Assembly: GCA_022772525.1 (NCBI GenBank)
Contig: JALFAD010000096.1
Location: 62,001-126,000, forward strand
Source of the DNA: Clostridiales bacterium
GTDB lineage: Bacteria > Bacillota > Clostridia > Oscillospirales > Oscillospiraceae
Direction: 5' to 3'
DNA: 64,000 nt
Shown here: positions 24,671 through 33,123 of the stretch, piece by piece
How the letters are laid out: each line of letters starts with the position of its first letter
Position numbering within the stretch: the stretch's first letter is position 1
Position numbers and translations under genes: made by a program
The notes under the pieces: model-generated
Databases searched by the model: none
Told to the model about the DNA's origin: nothing
Seen by the model: the letters and a program-made list of their open reading frames with translations, nothing else

Positions 24671-25681
24671 CTATGTGTTCATCTGACTTATGACAGATAC
24701 AATTCTTTTCATATCGTCTTCGTTGTATCGCTGGTCGCATATCAACGAAAGCTCAAGGTCATACAAGTTTGAGCAGCAGCCCTCAGGCTTCGGCCAATGA
24801 ACCGGGCAATAAATTCTATTCTCTGTGAGAATTTTTCTCACTTCATTTCTATTTGGAATAACGACTGGAACGAAAAGCGGACAATCCATATCTTCTTCAG
24901 AGGAAAGAAATTGCACCTTGTTCTTAAGCCCCTCATACAGGACATGTGCATTGCTGCGCCTGATTCTTTTTTGCTCTTCAGCATCAACATGTGTCAGATA
25001 TTCTTCTGACCACGGATCAATAGCAAGCTCCAAGTAGTTCTCAGCAAGCCAATGATTACTTTCTCCAAACATAGCAAGAAACTGCTGCTTTTTCTGTTCA
25101 TCCAAATCGTTAAGATATTCGGTTTTCATATTCATTGCAGACGTTTTGTTATCTACAAAATTTGATGGGGGCATCAGTGTTGGTGTGTGCTTTAAATCAC
25201 CATTCACTGCAGCGCAATACCCACCGCAGTTTATTGGTTCCCACTTCCGTATAGAGGCCACAAGATAATCGGATTGAGAGTTATAGGGCGATGATGAAAG
25301 CAGACTGTGCGTAATATCCTCAATTACCAATCCGCCACGTTTCTTGAAATCCAACAAATCTGGCATGGGTGTGTGATAACCGAAATAGTTACACCAAAAG
25401 AGAATGTCTATATCCTCCGAAATTTGAACATCAATCTTAAGTCCATTCTCGTATCGTACAGGATAGAACTCAACAATCATTCCCGCTCTTCTAAACGGTT
25501 CAATCATTGAATCACAACAATACGAAGGAAGAACTGCCTTCTTTGCGTGTGGTAATTCCTTCAATACCGTTTCGATTGCCGTTCTTCCTGAAAATACGAG
25601 ACAACCTTTTACCGGGAAAGGAAGGCCATGTCCCTTACCAAACTCTAGCTTATGAAATTCGCTGCCAATCTCTCGAGTCAT
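24671..25681 (-). CDS. Divergent DegT/DnrJ-like PLP enzyme
   Basis: 336 residues from the ATG at 25681 (GGTGAGG site). The fold-type I pattern is visible: LVFSGRTAIETVLKELPHAK (cofactor phosphate loop region), AVLPSYCCDSMIEPF, DILFWCNYFGYHTP, a GLVIEDITHSLLSS block with the Asp that contacts the pyridine nitrogen, and VASIRKWEPINCGGY, where Lys146 is the probable Schiff-base lysine. The usual DegT S-x-x-x-x-K-x-x-x-x-G-E-G-G is altered. It may be a sugar or amino-acid aminotransferase or a related carbon-carbon enzyme. It sits between an ATP-grasp gene and a GNAT gene. Confidence 0.75.
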   Translation of the reverse strand: MTREIGSEFHKLEFGKGHGLPFPVKGCLVFSGRTAIETVLKELPHAKKAVLPSYCCDSMIEPFRRAGMIVEFYPVRYENGLKIDVQISEDIDILFWCNYFGYHTPMPDLLDFKKRGGLVIEDITHSLLSSSPYNSQSDYLVASIRKWEPINCGGYCAAVNGDLKHTPTLMPPSNFVDNKTSAMNMKTEYLNDLDEQKKQQFLAMFGESNHWLAENYLELAIDPWSEEYLTHVDAEEQKRIRRSNAHVLYEGLKNKVQFLSSEEDMDCPLFVPVVIPNRNEVRKILTENRIYCPVHWPKPEGCCSNLYDLELSLICDQRYNEDDMKRIVSVISQMNT

Positions 25682-25726
25682 GACCTCACCACCTTTCAAT
25701 CAATTCACTGTTAATCTGTGTTATCT

Positions 25727-25740
25727 CCACACATGTGTGG
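25727..25740. promoter_or_regulatory. Perfect 14-bp palindrome
   Basis: CCACACATGTGTGG between the GNAT stop and the DegT-like start. A second weaker inverted pair (CGACA/TGTCG) follows at about 25754-25770. It may be an operator or mRNA hairpin. Confidence 0.4.
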
Positions 25741-25779
25741 TAAACTTCCCGACGCGACACAATTTTGTCGGCTTACTTA

Positions 25780-26301
25780 TCAATCACTAACCAATCTGGA
25801 ATATGACAGCAAATCCACAAAAGTTCCTTTTTTATAAATCCGCTGTCTGAGAACACCATCTTTTTTGAAACGGCAACGTTCAAACAGCCTGATGGATGCT
25901 TCGTTGTAAGCAAGGATGTTTGCATATATACAGTTCAACCGCAACTCCTCAAAAGCATACTTAACCAATGTGTTCACAGCATCCGTCCCGTATCCCTTGC
26001 CTCTTCCGCCATCCTTGGACATCTTGATATGTATGTGTCCTGTTGCATTCTTCTGATCAATATCTGAAAGAATGATGGTCCCGATTGCTTTACTATCTTC
26101 CTGCAAGGCAACGATACAACGGAGTACATCCCGACTCTTCTCCTGATGTTCAAACCATCTAAGCTGCTCTGCCTCGGAAACTGGCCATGAACTGCCGCCG
26201 AGCATCATCTCTGTGTCAGGATCATTGATGAGGGAGAGGAGCATGGCATTATCTCCTGCCTCTACTGCGCGCAACACTATTTTTTCACCGTAAATTAGCA
26301 C
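25780..26301 (-). CDS. GNAT N-acetyltransferase (RimJ/RimL type)
   Basis: 173 residues with the RimJ/RimL layout: IVLRAVEAGDNAMLLSLIND at the start, then the CoA loop SKDGGRGKGYGTDAVNTLVK (R-x-x-G-x-G), and YANILAYNEASIRLFERCRF (the N-x-A-S-I-x-x-x-E-K/R-x-G-F motif) near the end. It acetylates an amine using acetyl-CoA. Inside this cassette it may act on an amino sugar made by a locus aminotransferase or on an amino acid handled by the ATP-grasp enzymes; a protein substrate cannot be excluded. Confidence 0.9.
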   Translation of the reverse strand: MLIYGEKIVLRAVEAGDNAMLLSLINDPDTEMMLGGSSWPVSEAEQLRWFEHQEKSRDVLRCIVALQEDSKAIGTIILSDIDQKNATGHIHIKMSKDGGRGKGYGTDAVNTLVKYAFEELRLNCIYANILAYNEASIRLFERCRFKKDGVLRQRIYKKGTFVDLLSYSRLVSD

Positions 26302-26333
26302 TATTTTTCTCCCTTACCTTATACTCAATACCT

Positions 26334-26399
26334 CGGCACTCTCGGAGTTGAACCGAGATAATACCCTCATGCCGATGTAGGGGAGATTTTGTCTCCCCT
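26334..26399 (-). other. Two stem-loops, one a tRNA minihelix look-alike
   Basis: On the minus strand an 8-bp hairpin (arms 26392-26399 and 26379-26386) is followed by CGGCATG...CTCGG-TTCAACT-CCGAG-AGTGCCG (26374-26334). The latter is a 5-bp stem with a perfect T-loop consensus (TTCAACT), stacked on a 6-of-7-bp acceptor-like stem, but only 10 bases stand where the D and anticodon arms should be. It follows the symporter stop. It could be a tRNA remnant or a processing/termination structure. Confidence 0.4.
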
Positions 26400-26417
26400 T
26401 TGTGCTACAGCACGGAT

Positions 26418-27839
26418 TTACTCAAAAGAAACTTCCTTAGAAGGATACTTCTTATATGTAGCAAGGCTCACAGTCACACATACTATAGCATTCAGAACAA
26501 CACCAATGATCGTGGAGCCGATACCAAGAGGACTTCCTGCAAGATTCCAAGCAATGCTGATCACAAAGCCAACAGCCATACCCGCGAGAATACCCTGAGT
26601 GGTTGCCTTCTTCCACACAATAGCTGCCAGACAAGGCACGCCAAGAGTTGCTGCATAGAAAGTCCAACCAAACATCAGTGCATCGTATGCGTTGGTAAAG
26701 AACATTGCAACAAGGAACGCAAACACACCAAACACAATACTGCAAATACGCGAAAGACGGAGTTCCTTCTTCTCGTCCATATTCTTGCTATTCGGTTTTA
26801 TGATGTCACCAATGATTGCCTGTGTAGAAACCAGAAGATAAGAGTCAGCAGAAGACATCATGACCGACAGAAGCCCAGCCAGTGTCAATCCGGCAAGTCC
26901 AGCAGGAAGAAGTTTCACGATCATTACAGGAATTGCATAATCAGCCGTTCCGTAATCTTCAACCAACGTCGGATACAGCAGAGCTGCTGCCAAACCAATA
27001 AACATTGTAATCACAATGGTAACAGCGTAAACAGAAGTTCCCCAGAACTGCCCCTTGAAAGCAGCCTTGCGATCCTTTGCAGCAAAAGCTCTCTGCCAAA
27101 ATTCTGCACCTGCAATAGTCATGACAAAGTTGGTTACAATCAGTGTAATGATTTTAGGGGAGAGATTCCAATCCCACTTTGCAGGATCGGTATTGGTGAT
27201 CAGTTCACCCAAACCACCAACTGCGCTAATGCCTTTGATCGGAAGAAGTATGTAGATAAATGCCAGCAGCACGATGAACTGGATGATGTCAGTGTAAACA
27301 ACTCCAAACAATCCGGAACTAGCCGTATAAGCGACAAAGATAACGGTAGCAATCAGCGCACCAACCAAATAGCTCACATTATCTCCACCGATAGTACTGA
27401 TGATTGTGCCCGTTGCACTGATCTGAGCACCTACAGTAGCCATAGAGGTGTATGCAACCATTATTGCTGTGATGTATTTCACAATCTTACCAAACCGATA
27501 CCCCATCATCTCGGACATCGATGTGAAGCCGTACTTATGACCGACATGGCTAATCTTCCCGCTGAATGCAGAAAAGATAAACATACCAATCATATACGGA
27601 AGACCAATAGCGATACAAATAACGCCACCGTTATACGCATACCCCCCCTTACCGATCAGCGCACTACCGCCAATGACGGAAGCACAAATCGTCGCCACCA
27701 GAGCAAAAGTGGGGAGTGAACGTCCCGCCACGTAATAATCCTTCGTATTCTTGACCTTTCGTTGGCTCAGAATACCCACCGCTGCGATCATCACCATATA
27801 GGCCAAAATAATCGCTAAATCCCATCCTGTAATTTGCAT
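26418..27839 (-). CDS. Sodium:solute symporter (SSS family)
   Basis: 473 residues. The N-terminal block ITGWDLAIILAYMVMIAAVG and NTKDYYVAGRSLPTFALVAT is diagnostic of SSS transporters (PutP/PanF/proline-pantothenate group), with about 13 membrane segments and the conserved ATICASVIGGSALIGKGGYA and GLAGLTLAGLLSVMMSSADS sodium-site regions. It imports a small solute with sodium. A transporter of this type is unusual inside an exopolysaccharide operon; flanked by ATP-grasp, GNAT and PLP enzymes, it may supply the substrate for a modification. AAAGGA precedes the ATG. Confidence 0.93.
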   Translation of the reverse strand: MQITGWDLAIILAYMVMIAAVGILSQRKVKNTKDYYVAGRSLPTFALVATICASVIGGSALIGKGGYAYNGGVICIAIGLPYMIGMFIFSAFSGKISHVGHKYGFTSMSEMMGYRFGKIVKYITAIMVAYTSMATVGAQISATGTIISTIGGDNVSYLVGALIATVIFVAYTASSGLFGVVYTDIIQFIVLLAFIYILLPIKGISAVGGLGELITNTDPAKWDWNLSPKIITLIVTNFVMTIAGAEFWQRAFAAKDRKAAFKGQFWGTSVYAVTIVITMFIGLAAALLYPTLVEDYGTADYAIPVMIVKLLPAGLAGLTLAGLLSVMMSSADSYLLVSTQAIIGDIIKPNSKNMDEKKELRLSRICSIVFGVFAFLVAMFFTNAYDALMFGWTFYAATLGVPCLAAIVWKKATTQGILAGMAVGFVISIAWNLAGSPLGIGSTIIGVVLNAIVCVTVSLATYKKYPSKEVSFE

Positions 27840-27862
27840 TTTTCTTCCTTTCTGTGTATCTC

Positions 27863-29137
27863 TTATAGATTTGCGGGGTTATATTTTGCAGAGAGCAATG
27901 ATCTACCCTCCGAATTCACCACTTGAATTTTCTCATTCATGAATGCAAGCGTGTCCTTTGCCTTTTCCAGATCATCTGCAACCATATAGAACGAGAGAAT
28001 GGGTTTATCAACAATCTTATCCTTCTTGATATGACACCCGACATCTCTCTGCTGGATCAAAGCTGCAAAAGTATCCAGTGCCTTAACTTCCTCAACGCCT
28101 TCAATTTTTGCTACGGTTTCATCTTCACCCTCTAGCAGATAATTAGTAACCATAGCTACTTTCGGAAAATCCGCAGAACGCTGGTTTACTTCTTCAATGC
28201 TATTCAGCATTTTACCAGTCAGTGCATAACGTACAGTCATTTCCACAGGGTTTAAGCCAAGCACAGCCTGCTCCAGGTTAAAGAAAGAGCCGCCCAGTCT
28301 GCACCCCATTTCATAGAAAGAAATGCGCTTACCATCCGTATGTCCTTGCAGGAAAATCAGACCATCTGTAAAACCGAGTTCCTTGAACATCTTGAGTATC
28401 TTCGGATTGGCTTCTTCATAATACTGGTCAATCTGCTTCGGCGGGCATAAACAGACATTTGAATAATTGATCGCAGTTCCTCGCCCCGGACTCATGTAGC
28501 GATCAAACATCGAAAGCAATCTAAATTCTCCATCTACGCCAACATAATCCAACAAGAATTCTGTACCGGTAATGTAATCTTCTACAATAGCATTTCCCGA
28601 TGCGGAATAGCTTACCGCTTCTGCAAACTGCTTAAGCAGTTCATCCTTGTTATTACAGCATCCTGCTCCCCTTGATCCACTTGCATCAAGCGGTTTAACG
28701 AAAACCGGATAGGTGATGGTATCAAAGACGTCCTCCGGAATCCCTCCACCAAGAACATAGGTCTTTGGAACCGGAACACCAAACTTCTCACAGGTTTCCT
28801 TGAAATCGATCTTGTTGGTTGCCATGGTGAGCATTTTCGGTGTTGCATAGTAAGGCAAACCAAGTCTCTCGCAAGCCTCATAACACGGAGTCATGAGAAT
28901 ATCAACAAAGCCTGTAGTAATACCGTCAATCTTCTCTTCCTCGCATAATTTGACGATTGCATCTACATCAGTTGCGCTGATGGCTACAGTTTTGTCGGCA
29001 ATATCTTTTGCAGGGCAATTGGGATCAAAATCGGCAACAACTACGTATGCACCCATCTCCTGCGCTTTTCTTACTATGTCACATTCGGTTTTGATGCCGC
29101 CTAAAACAAGCAGTTTCTTTCCTTCAAATTCCTTCAT
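27863..29137 (-). CDS. ATP-grasp ligase (second of two)
   Basis: 424 residues. A Rossmann-like preATP-grasp domain (KLLVLGGIKTECDIVRKAQE, VVVADFDPNCPAKDIAD) is followed by the ATP-grasp fold: YPVFVKPLDASGSRGAGCCN (nucleotide loop), IVEDYITGTEFLLDYVGVDG and ISFYEMGCRLGGSFFN (metal-binding Glu). It belongs with carboxylate-amine ligases of the PurK/BtrJ/biotin-carboxylase-like type. It precedes the symporter by 23 bases, so the two are probably co-translated. The amine and acid partners are unknown. It is distinct from, and not closely alike to, the 23475-24575 ligase. Confidence 0.87.
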   Translation of the reverse strand: MKEFEGKKLLVLGGIKTECDIVRKAQEMGAYVVVADFDPNCPAKDIADKTVAISATDVDAIVKLCEEEKIDGITTGFVDILMTPCYEACERLGLPYYATPKMLTMATNKIDFKETCEKFGVPVPKTYVLGGGIPEDVFDTITYPVFVKPLDASGSRGAGCCNNKDELLKQFAEAVSYSASGNAIVEDYITGTEFLLDYVGVDGEFRLLSMFDRYMSPGRGTAINYSNVCLCPPKQIDQYYEEANPKILKMFKELGFTDGLIFLQGHTDGKRISFYEMGCRLGGSFFNLEQAVLGLNPVEMTVRYALTGKMLNSIEEVNQRSADFPKVAMVTNYLLEGEDETVAKIEGVEEVKALDTFAALIQQRDVGCHIKKDKIVDKPILSFYMVADDLEKAKDTLAFMNEKIQVVNSEGRSLLSAKYNPANL

Positions 29138-29204
29138 AGCTTTCTCATCTTTCCTCTTTTAGATTACTTTGGGCATTCGCGTAAGATACTCATCCAATGC
29201 CTTC

Positions 29205-29447
29205 TTAATTCCTCTTTTCAATGATCAAGTCAATCTCCGAAATACACGGTTTTAGGTACTTCTCCCACTTTTTCAGATATGGAGTGATAATCTCTTCCTT
29301 TTTCAGAGGATTTTCTTCTCAAATCTGTATTTCAGATTTCGAGAGCATGTGACGAGTAATTCGCTTCACTTTAATCCTCTGTAGGGCTTTTCGGATTCCG
29401 AATGTCTCAGGGTAGTGAGCGCGTAACCACGAGATATTAATTCGCAT
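29205..29447 (-). pseudogene. Small gene with an in-frame TGA
   Basis: An ATG at 29447 with a good AGGAGA site opens a frame MRINISWLRAHYPETFGIRK... of 42 codons, then TGA (29321-29319), after which the same frame stays open for 37 more codons of protein-like sequence (NPLKKEEIITPYLKKWEKYL) to TAA at 29207-29205. The simplest reading is an ~80-residue basic helical gene broken by a nonsense mutation, or the remnant of a larger polysaccharide gene. No family was recognised. It lies between the sugar transferase and the ATP-grasp genes, on their strand. Confidence 0.5.
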
Positions 29448-29477
29448 TCTGTTTCTCCTATCCAGTAATCGGCCACA

Positions 29478-30290
29478 TTACAAATTCACGTATTGGTTCT
29501 CAACATTAGCACTATTGTCGTTATCCTGATACTCCGGTTTGATCACGCCGTCTGCATCCAGCCAATCTTTTCTCACATCGTAGAGGTTCCCGGGATGCTG
29601 CTCCCCCTGACCAATACCTTCCCTAACAAATACCTTCTTTACCGTCAGAAACAATATCTTCATATCGTTTGCGAAGGTGAGGTTCTCTATGTATTCCAAA
29701 TCATACTTGAACTTAGAATCCCAACTGATAGAATTCCGTCCGCTTACCTGTGCTAAACCAGTAAGACCAGGTCGAACATCATGACGATGTTTCTCGCAGT
29801 TTGTGTAATATGGTAAATACTGAACAGCAAGAGGTCTCGGTCCAATAATACTCATATCACCCTTGATGATATTAAGGAGTTCTGGAAGTTCATCAAGGGA
29901 CGTGGCGCGAAGCATCCGACCGAACTTAGTGAGTCTCACAGTATCCGGCAACAACTTACCATTTTCATCCCTTTCATCTGTCATAGTACGGAACTTAATC
30001 AGCTTAAAGATCTTTTCATCTTTACCAGGACGATTCTGCTTGAAAAGCACAGGAGAACCAAGCTTAAACCTTACAAGGATCGCAGTGATCAACAAAACAG
30101 GGGAAAGAGCAATCAAAGCTCCCGTCGCCAAAAAAGCATCAAGGGGACGCTTAATGAATCTTTCATATGGACCATAAGGCTTGCGCGATGACTTAGTGAA
30201 CAAATCAATGACAAGAGCAATAATCCCAACTACTGCAGCTATAGCTACAATAGCAACAATAATTCCAAGAATAATCTTCAGGACTATCAT
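29478..30290 (-). CDS. Initiating sugar-phosphate transferase (undecaprenyl-phosphate)
   Basis: 270 residues: an N-terminal hydrophobic helix (ILGIIVAIVAIAAVVGIIAL), then the bacterial sugar transferase domain with FIKRPLDAFLATGALIALSP (reentrant helix), FKQNRPGKDEKIFKLIKFRT, the catalytic DELPELLNIIKGDMSIIGPR (Asp-Glu pair) and RPGLTGLAQVSGRNSISWD. It is the monotopic PglC/EpsL/WcaJ-C-terminal type, which transfers a hexose- or diNAcBac-1-phosphate to undecaprenyl phosphate to start the repeat unit. With a PglE-like aminotransferase and PglF-like dehydratases beside it, UDP-diNAcBac or a related 4-amino sugar is a plausible first sugar. Confidence 0.95.
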   Translation of the reverse strand: MIVLKIILGIIVAIVAIAAVVGIIALVIDLFTKSSRKPYGPYERFIKRPLDAFLATGALIALSPVLLITAILVRFKLGSPVLFKQNRPGKDEKIFKLIKFRTMTDERDENGKLLPDTVRLTKFGRMLRATSLDELPELLNIIKGDMSIIGPRPLAVQYLPYYTNCEKHRHDVRPGLTGLAQVSGRNSISWDSKFKYDLEYIENLTFANDMKILFLTVKKVFVREGIGQGEQHPGNLYDVRKDWLDADGVIKPEYQDNDNSANVENQYVNL

Positions 30291-30301
30291 CCTACTTTAC
30301 C

Positions 30302-31582
30302 TCACTCAAAACAGGCTCTGATAACCTCAATGATTCTATCCTGCTCTTCAGCAGTCATCTTGTTATCAGATGGCAGGCAAACACCACGCTGGAAGATATC
30401 AGCACCAACATCTTCAACACCACCAGCAATATACGCATTGGTGCGACATCTTAACGTTCCCTGTCTCCCTACTACTTCATGCATTCTGTACATAGGCTGC
30501 ATGTGCATCGGCTTCCATATCGGCCTTCCTTCAGCATTGATAGAGCTTATCGCTTCAAGTATCTCAGTCGGGCAACTTTTCCCGCTCTCACTTATGTACA
30601 GAGCGTCACATTCCCCTCTCACCTGCTTGCACATAGCATCCTTATCTATGATGAGTGCACTCAGCCAATAGTTCGGTTCGGTACCTTCTACAACTGGATT
30701 CATCTGAACCGGAAGACCTTTCAGCCCATCCCTATATCTCTCATACACAGCTTTCTTCTGCATTATATGCTCTTCCAGATATCCATACTGTCCGCGAACC
30801 ACACCAGCGATGACATTACTCATACGGTAGTTGTAGCCAACCTCTTCATGCTGATACCAAGGGGCATTTTCTCTAGCCTGTGTACTCCACTTTCTGGCTC
30901 TGTTCGCATCCTCAATATCACTGCAAAGTAAGCAACCACCAGACGATCCTGTGATGATTTTGTTGCCGTTATAACTGACAGCACTATAATCACCAAAGCT
31001 ACCACACTGCTTGCCATCGATGGTTGCACCCATGGCCTCAGCAGCATCTTCAATAAGTAATGCCCCATGCTTTTCGCATATTCTCTTGATCTCATCCATC
31101 CGTCCGGGGAATCCGTAGAGCTCAGCAGATACCACGAGCTTAACCTCTGGATACATCTCAAAAGCCTTCTCCAGAGCGACAGGGTCCATGTTCCAGCTGT
31201 CTCTTTCCGTGTCGATGAACACAGGAATACCGCCTTCATAAACAACAGGATTGAGGGTTGCGTCGAAGGTCATATCAGAGCAGAACACCCTTTTCCCCTC
31301 TAATGCTCCGTGGCTGATTGCCGGTTTCCCGTACAATCTTTCCCCCGCCAGTTTCACACACAAATGCAGGGCAGCAGTACAGGTAGACAGACCAACGGCA
31401 TAATTGACACCTGCCTTTTCAGCAGCAATCTTCTCAACTTCATTTATATTCTTACCAACTGTGCTCATCCAGTTGGTCTCATAGGCTTCGGTTACATATT
31501 TCAGCTCTTCGCCATGCATGGTCGGACTTGCCAGCCATACCTTCGATGCAAAGGGCTTAAAATCGTCTTTTCGTTTAAACAT
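30302..31582 (-). CDS. DegT/DnrJ/EryC1 aminotransferase (PglE-like)
   Basis: 426 residues. The PLP-enzyme signatures are AVGLSTCTAALHLCVKLAGE, LLIEDAAEAMGATIDGKQCG and FGDYSAVSYNGNKIITGSSG, where Lys208 is the Schiff-base lysine; GYNYRMSNVIAGVVRGQ is also conserved. These enzymes transfer an amino group from glutamate to a UDP-4-keto-sugar. The substrate would be made by the CapD/PglF-like dehydratase encoded upstream at 33314-35266, giving a UDP-4-amino-6-deoxy sugar for the adjacent sugar transferase. GGGAG precedes the start; the gene is 12 bases from the sugar transferase. Confidence 0.95.
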   Translation of the reverse strand: MFKRKDDFKPFASKVWLASPTMHGEELKYVTEAYETNWMSTVGKNINEVEKIAAEKAGVNYAVGLSTCTAALHLCVKLAGERLYGKPAISHGALEGKRVFCSDMTFDATLNPVVYEGGIPVFIDTERDSWNMDPVALEKAFEMYPEVKLVVSAELYGFPGRMDEIKRICEKHGALLIEDAAEAMGATIDGKQCGSFGDYSAVSYNGNKIITGSSGGCLLCSDIEDANRARKWSTQARENAPWYQHEEVGYNYRMSNVIAGVVRGQYGYLEEHIMQKKAVYERYRDGLKGLPVQMNPVVEGTEPNYWLSALIIDKDAMCKQVRGECDALYISESGKSCPTEILEAISSINAEGRPIWKPMHMQPMYRMHEVVGRQGTLRCRTNAYIAGGVEDVGADIFQRGVCLPSDNKMTAEEQDRIIEVIRACFE

Positions 31583-31664
31583 CGATCTCCCTCACTTCTA
31601 CTTATATTCCACACAACAGTCGGCAGACTTACCCGCCCACATCTATTTTTCAGTTACTCCATCA

Positions 31665-32714
31665 TCAGAAGAAGCTGATGTCCTCGCCAGTTTCCTTTTC
31701 ATAGGTCTGTACCCACTCTTCCTTGACATCGTTGGGCACCAGAATGTCCTTTTGCAGCTCCACCACCAGACGATTCTCACGGGCAGCAACGGATTTAACC
31801 ACATATTTTCCGGTGACGGACATCACCGCCTGCTCTCCGTTGGCAAAGCTCTGGGACTTTCCGTTCACCACCAGCTCCACCTCTCCCTTAGCGTACTCCA
31901 TCAGATTCCGCAGAGTCACCGCACCTCGGGATTCTTGGAAGAACCCAGCAAAGTCCTGCACTTCAACGTTCATCTCGCCACAGATTCCCCGGACGGCCTT
32001 TCGAACATCGGTAGGCATGGTGCTGTCCGCCAGAATCACACACTCAACACTGTACTTTTTGATGGCATCGGCAAGTTTGTCAACACCGCTGATGACGGGC
32101 AGACCTTCCATCATATTGCCGAACTCCTCACCCCGGAAGTCCAGCAGGCACACAGGCCGTGCCGCATTCTCACTGTCATTTTCAAGATGGCGGCGAACCA
32201 TATGGCTGGTTCCACCCACGCCAACGATCATGACAGGGATGGAAGTAGCGTTTCTGCGGCTGCGTACCCGGCTGCGCTCCATCAGGAACAGGCGGTAGGA
32301 GAACCGACTGGCGGCAATCATGCAGAACTGGATCACCGCGCCGATGACATAATACGTGACGGGCATTCTCAGCACGAACACCACGGAGCCTGCCACCTGC
32401 ACCACGAAGGTGGCAAGGTTAGCAAGCAGAATCCGGTTCATATCGTTGAGACCCGCGTACTTCCAGCGGTTGTTGTAAAGCTTAAACGCGCCGAAGATTA
32501 CCAGGCAGCACACCGTGTACCAGGGGGCGAAGGCCCGGAAGGCGGGAATGTAGCGAACCGCCCATTCGTTGATCTCGAAGTTGACATAAAACCGAATGAT
32601 CAATGCAATGAAGTAGGCAAAGTTCACCGCGAAGATGTCAAACAGTACCATTGCCAGACGTACAAAGAACCATCGGATATACACAAATTTGTGCTTCTTT
32701 TCAGTTTCTTCCAT
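31665..32714 (-). CDS. Membrane protein like the PglF/CapD N-terminal half
   Basis: 349 residues: four membrane helices (VRLAMVLFDIFAVNFAYFIA, then WYTVCCLVIFGAFKLY, ILLANLATFVVQVAGSVVFV and ...VIQFCMIAASRF) and a Rossmann-like segment (ATSIPVMIVGVGGTSHMVRR). This is the N-terminal architecture of CapD/PglF dehydratases and of WbaP-type transferases, but the catalytic SDR domain is missing. In its place is a ~120-residue tail without recognisable motifs (VELVVNGKSQSFANGEQAVM). It may regulate or scaffold the initiating transferase complex. It has a GGAGG site and probably its own promoter upstream. Confidence 0.75.
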   Translation of the reverse strand: MEETEKKHKFVYIRWFFVRLAMVLFDIFAVNFAYFIALIIRFYVNFEINEWAVRYIPAFRAFAPWYTVCCLVIFGAFKLYNNRWKYAGLNDMNRILLANLATFVVQVAGSVVFVLRMPVTYYVIGAVIQFCMIAASRFSYRLFLMERSRVRSRRNATSIPVMIVGVGGTSHMVRRHLENDSENAARPVCLLDFRGEEFGNMMEGLPVISGVDKLADAIKKYSVECVILADSTMPTDVRKAVRGICGEMNVEVQDFAGFFQESRGAVTLRNLMEYAKGEVELVVNGKSQSFANGEQAVMSVTGKYVVKSVAARENRLVVELQKDILVPNDVKEEWVQTYEKETGEDISFF

Positions 32715-32803
32715 AAAGATTCCTCCAACAAATTAAGATGTTATTTAGATTTGCTGTGCGAAGTTATTATTTGCTACTCACCAGCAGTAACCAGCACTGT
32801 AGG

Positions 32804-32831
32804 TCGATAGATAATTAGGGATCTCTGTCAA
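32804..32831 (-). promoter_or_regulatory. Possible internal promoter of the polysaccharide locus
   Basis: Minus strand: consensus -35 TTGACA (32831-32826), 16 bases, weak -10 TATCGA (32809-32804), about 90 bases upstream of the 32714 start. Confidence 0.4.
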
Positions 32832-33068
32832 TAGTTGCAGATTTTGAGGTTACAGGGACAGTCATAGAAAAGTGATCAGTGTTTCAAGAAGAAAGCAATG
32901 ATCGAAAACACCCATGCTGATGCTCAATGGGGATAGGTAACTAAACAAACCCTAGAAGCAGGTCAGGGGTAAATGTGGGGAGACGCTGGCCCAGCGGATG
33001 TCCGCTGATCTCCTGGTGATTCGTGATTTTAGGATTATTCTCGCCAGATAATCCCCCTAAAAAGGAAA

Positions 33069-33123
33069 CGCTTCAAACGAACTGCCCGCACTGTACATCC
33101 GAGACGGGCAGTCCTTTGAAGCG
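33069..33123 (-). terminator. Strong internal terminator
   Basis: Arms CGCTTCAAA (33069-33077)/TTTGAAGCG (33115-33123) and ACTGCCCG (33081-33088)/CGGGCAGT (33105-33112) form a 17-bp interrupted stem. In the minus direction it is followed by TTTCCTTTTT. Confidence 0.8.

Noticed and set aside
26334..26374. A functional tRNA gene
   Set aside because: T-arm and acceptor-like stem are present, but D and anticodon arms are missing, so it cannot be a canonical tRNA. It is kept only as a structural curiosity.
29319..29321. TGA as a selenocysteine codon
   Set aside because: No SECIS-like hairpin directly after the TGA, no redox motif around it and no known selenoprotein family, so a nonsense change is more likely.
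33069..33123. A riboswitch or EAR-type leader RNA
   Set aside because: Only one long hairpin followed by a T-tract is seen, which a terminator explains; the multi-helix aptamer parts were not found.
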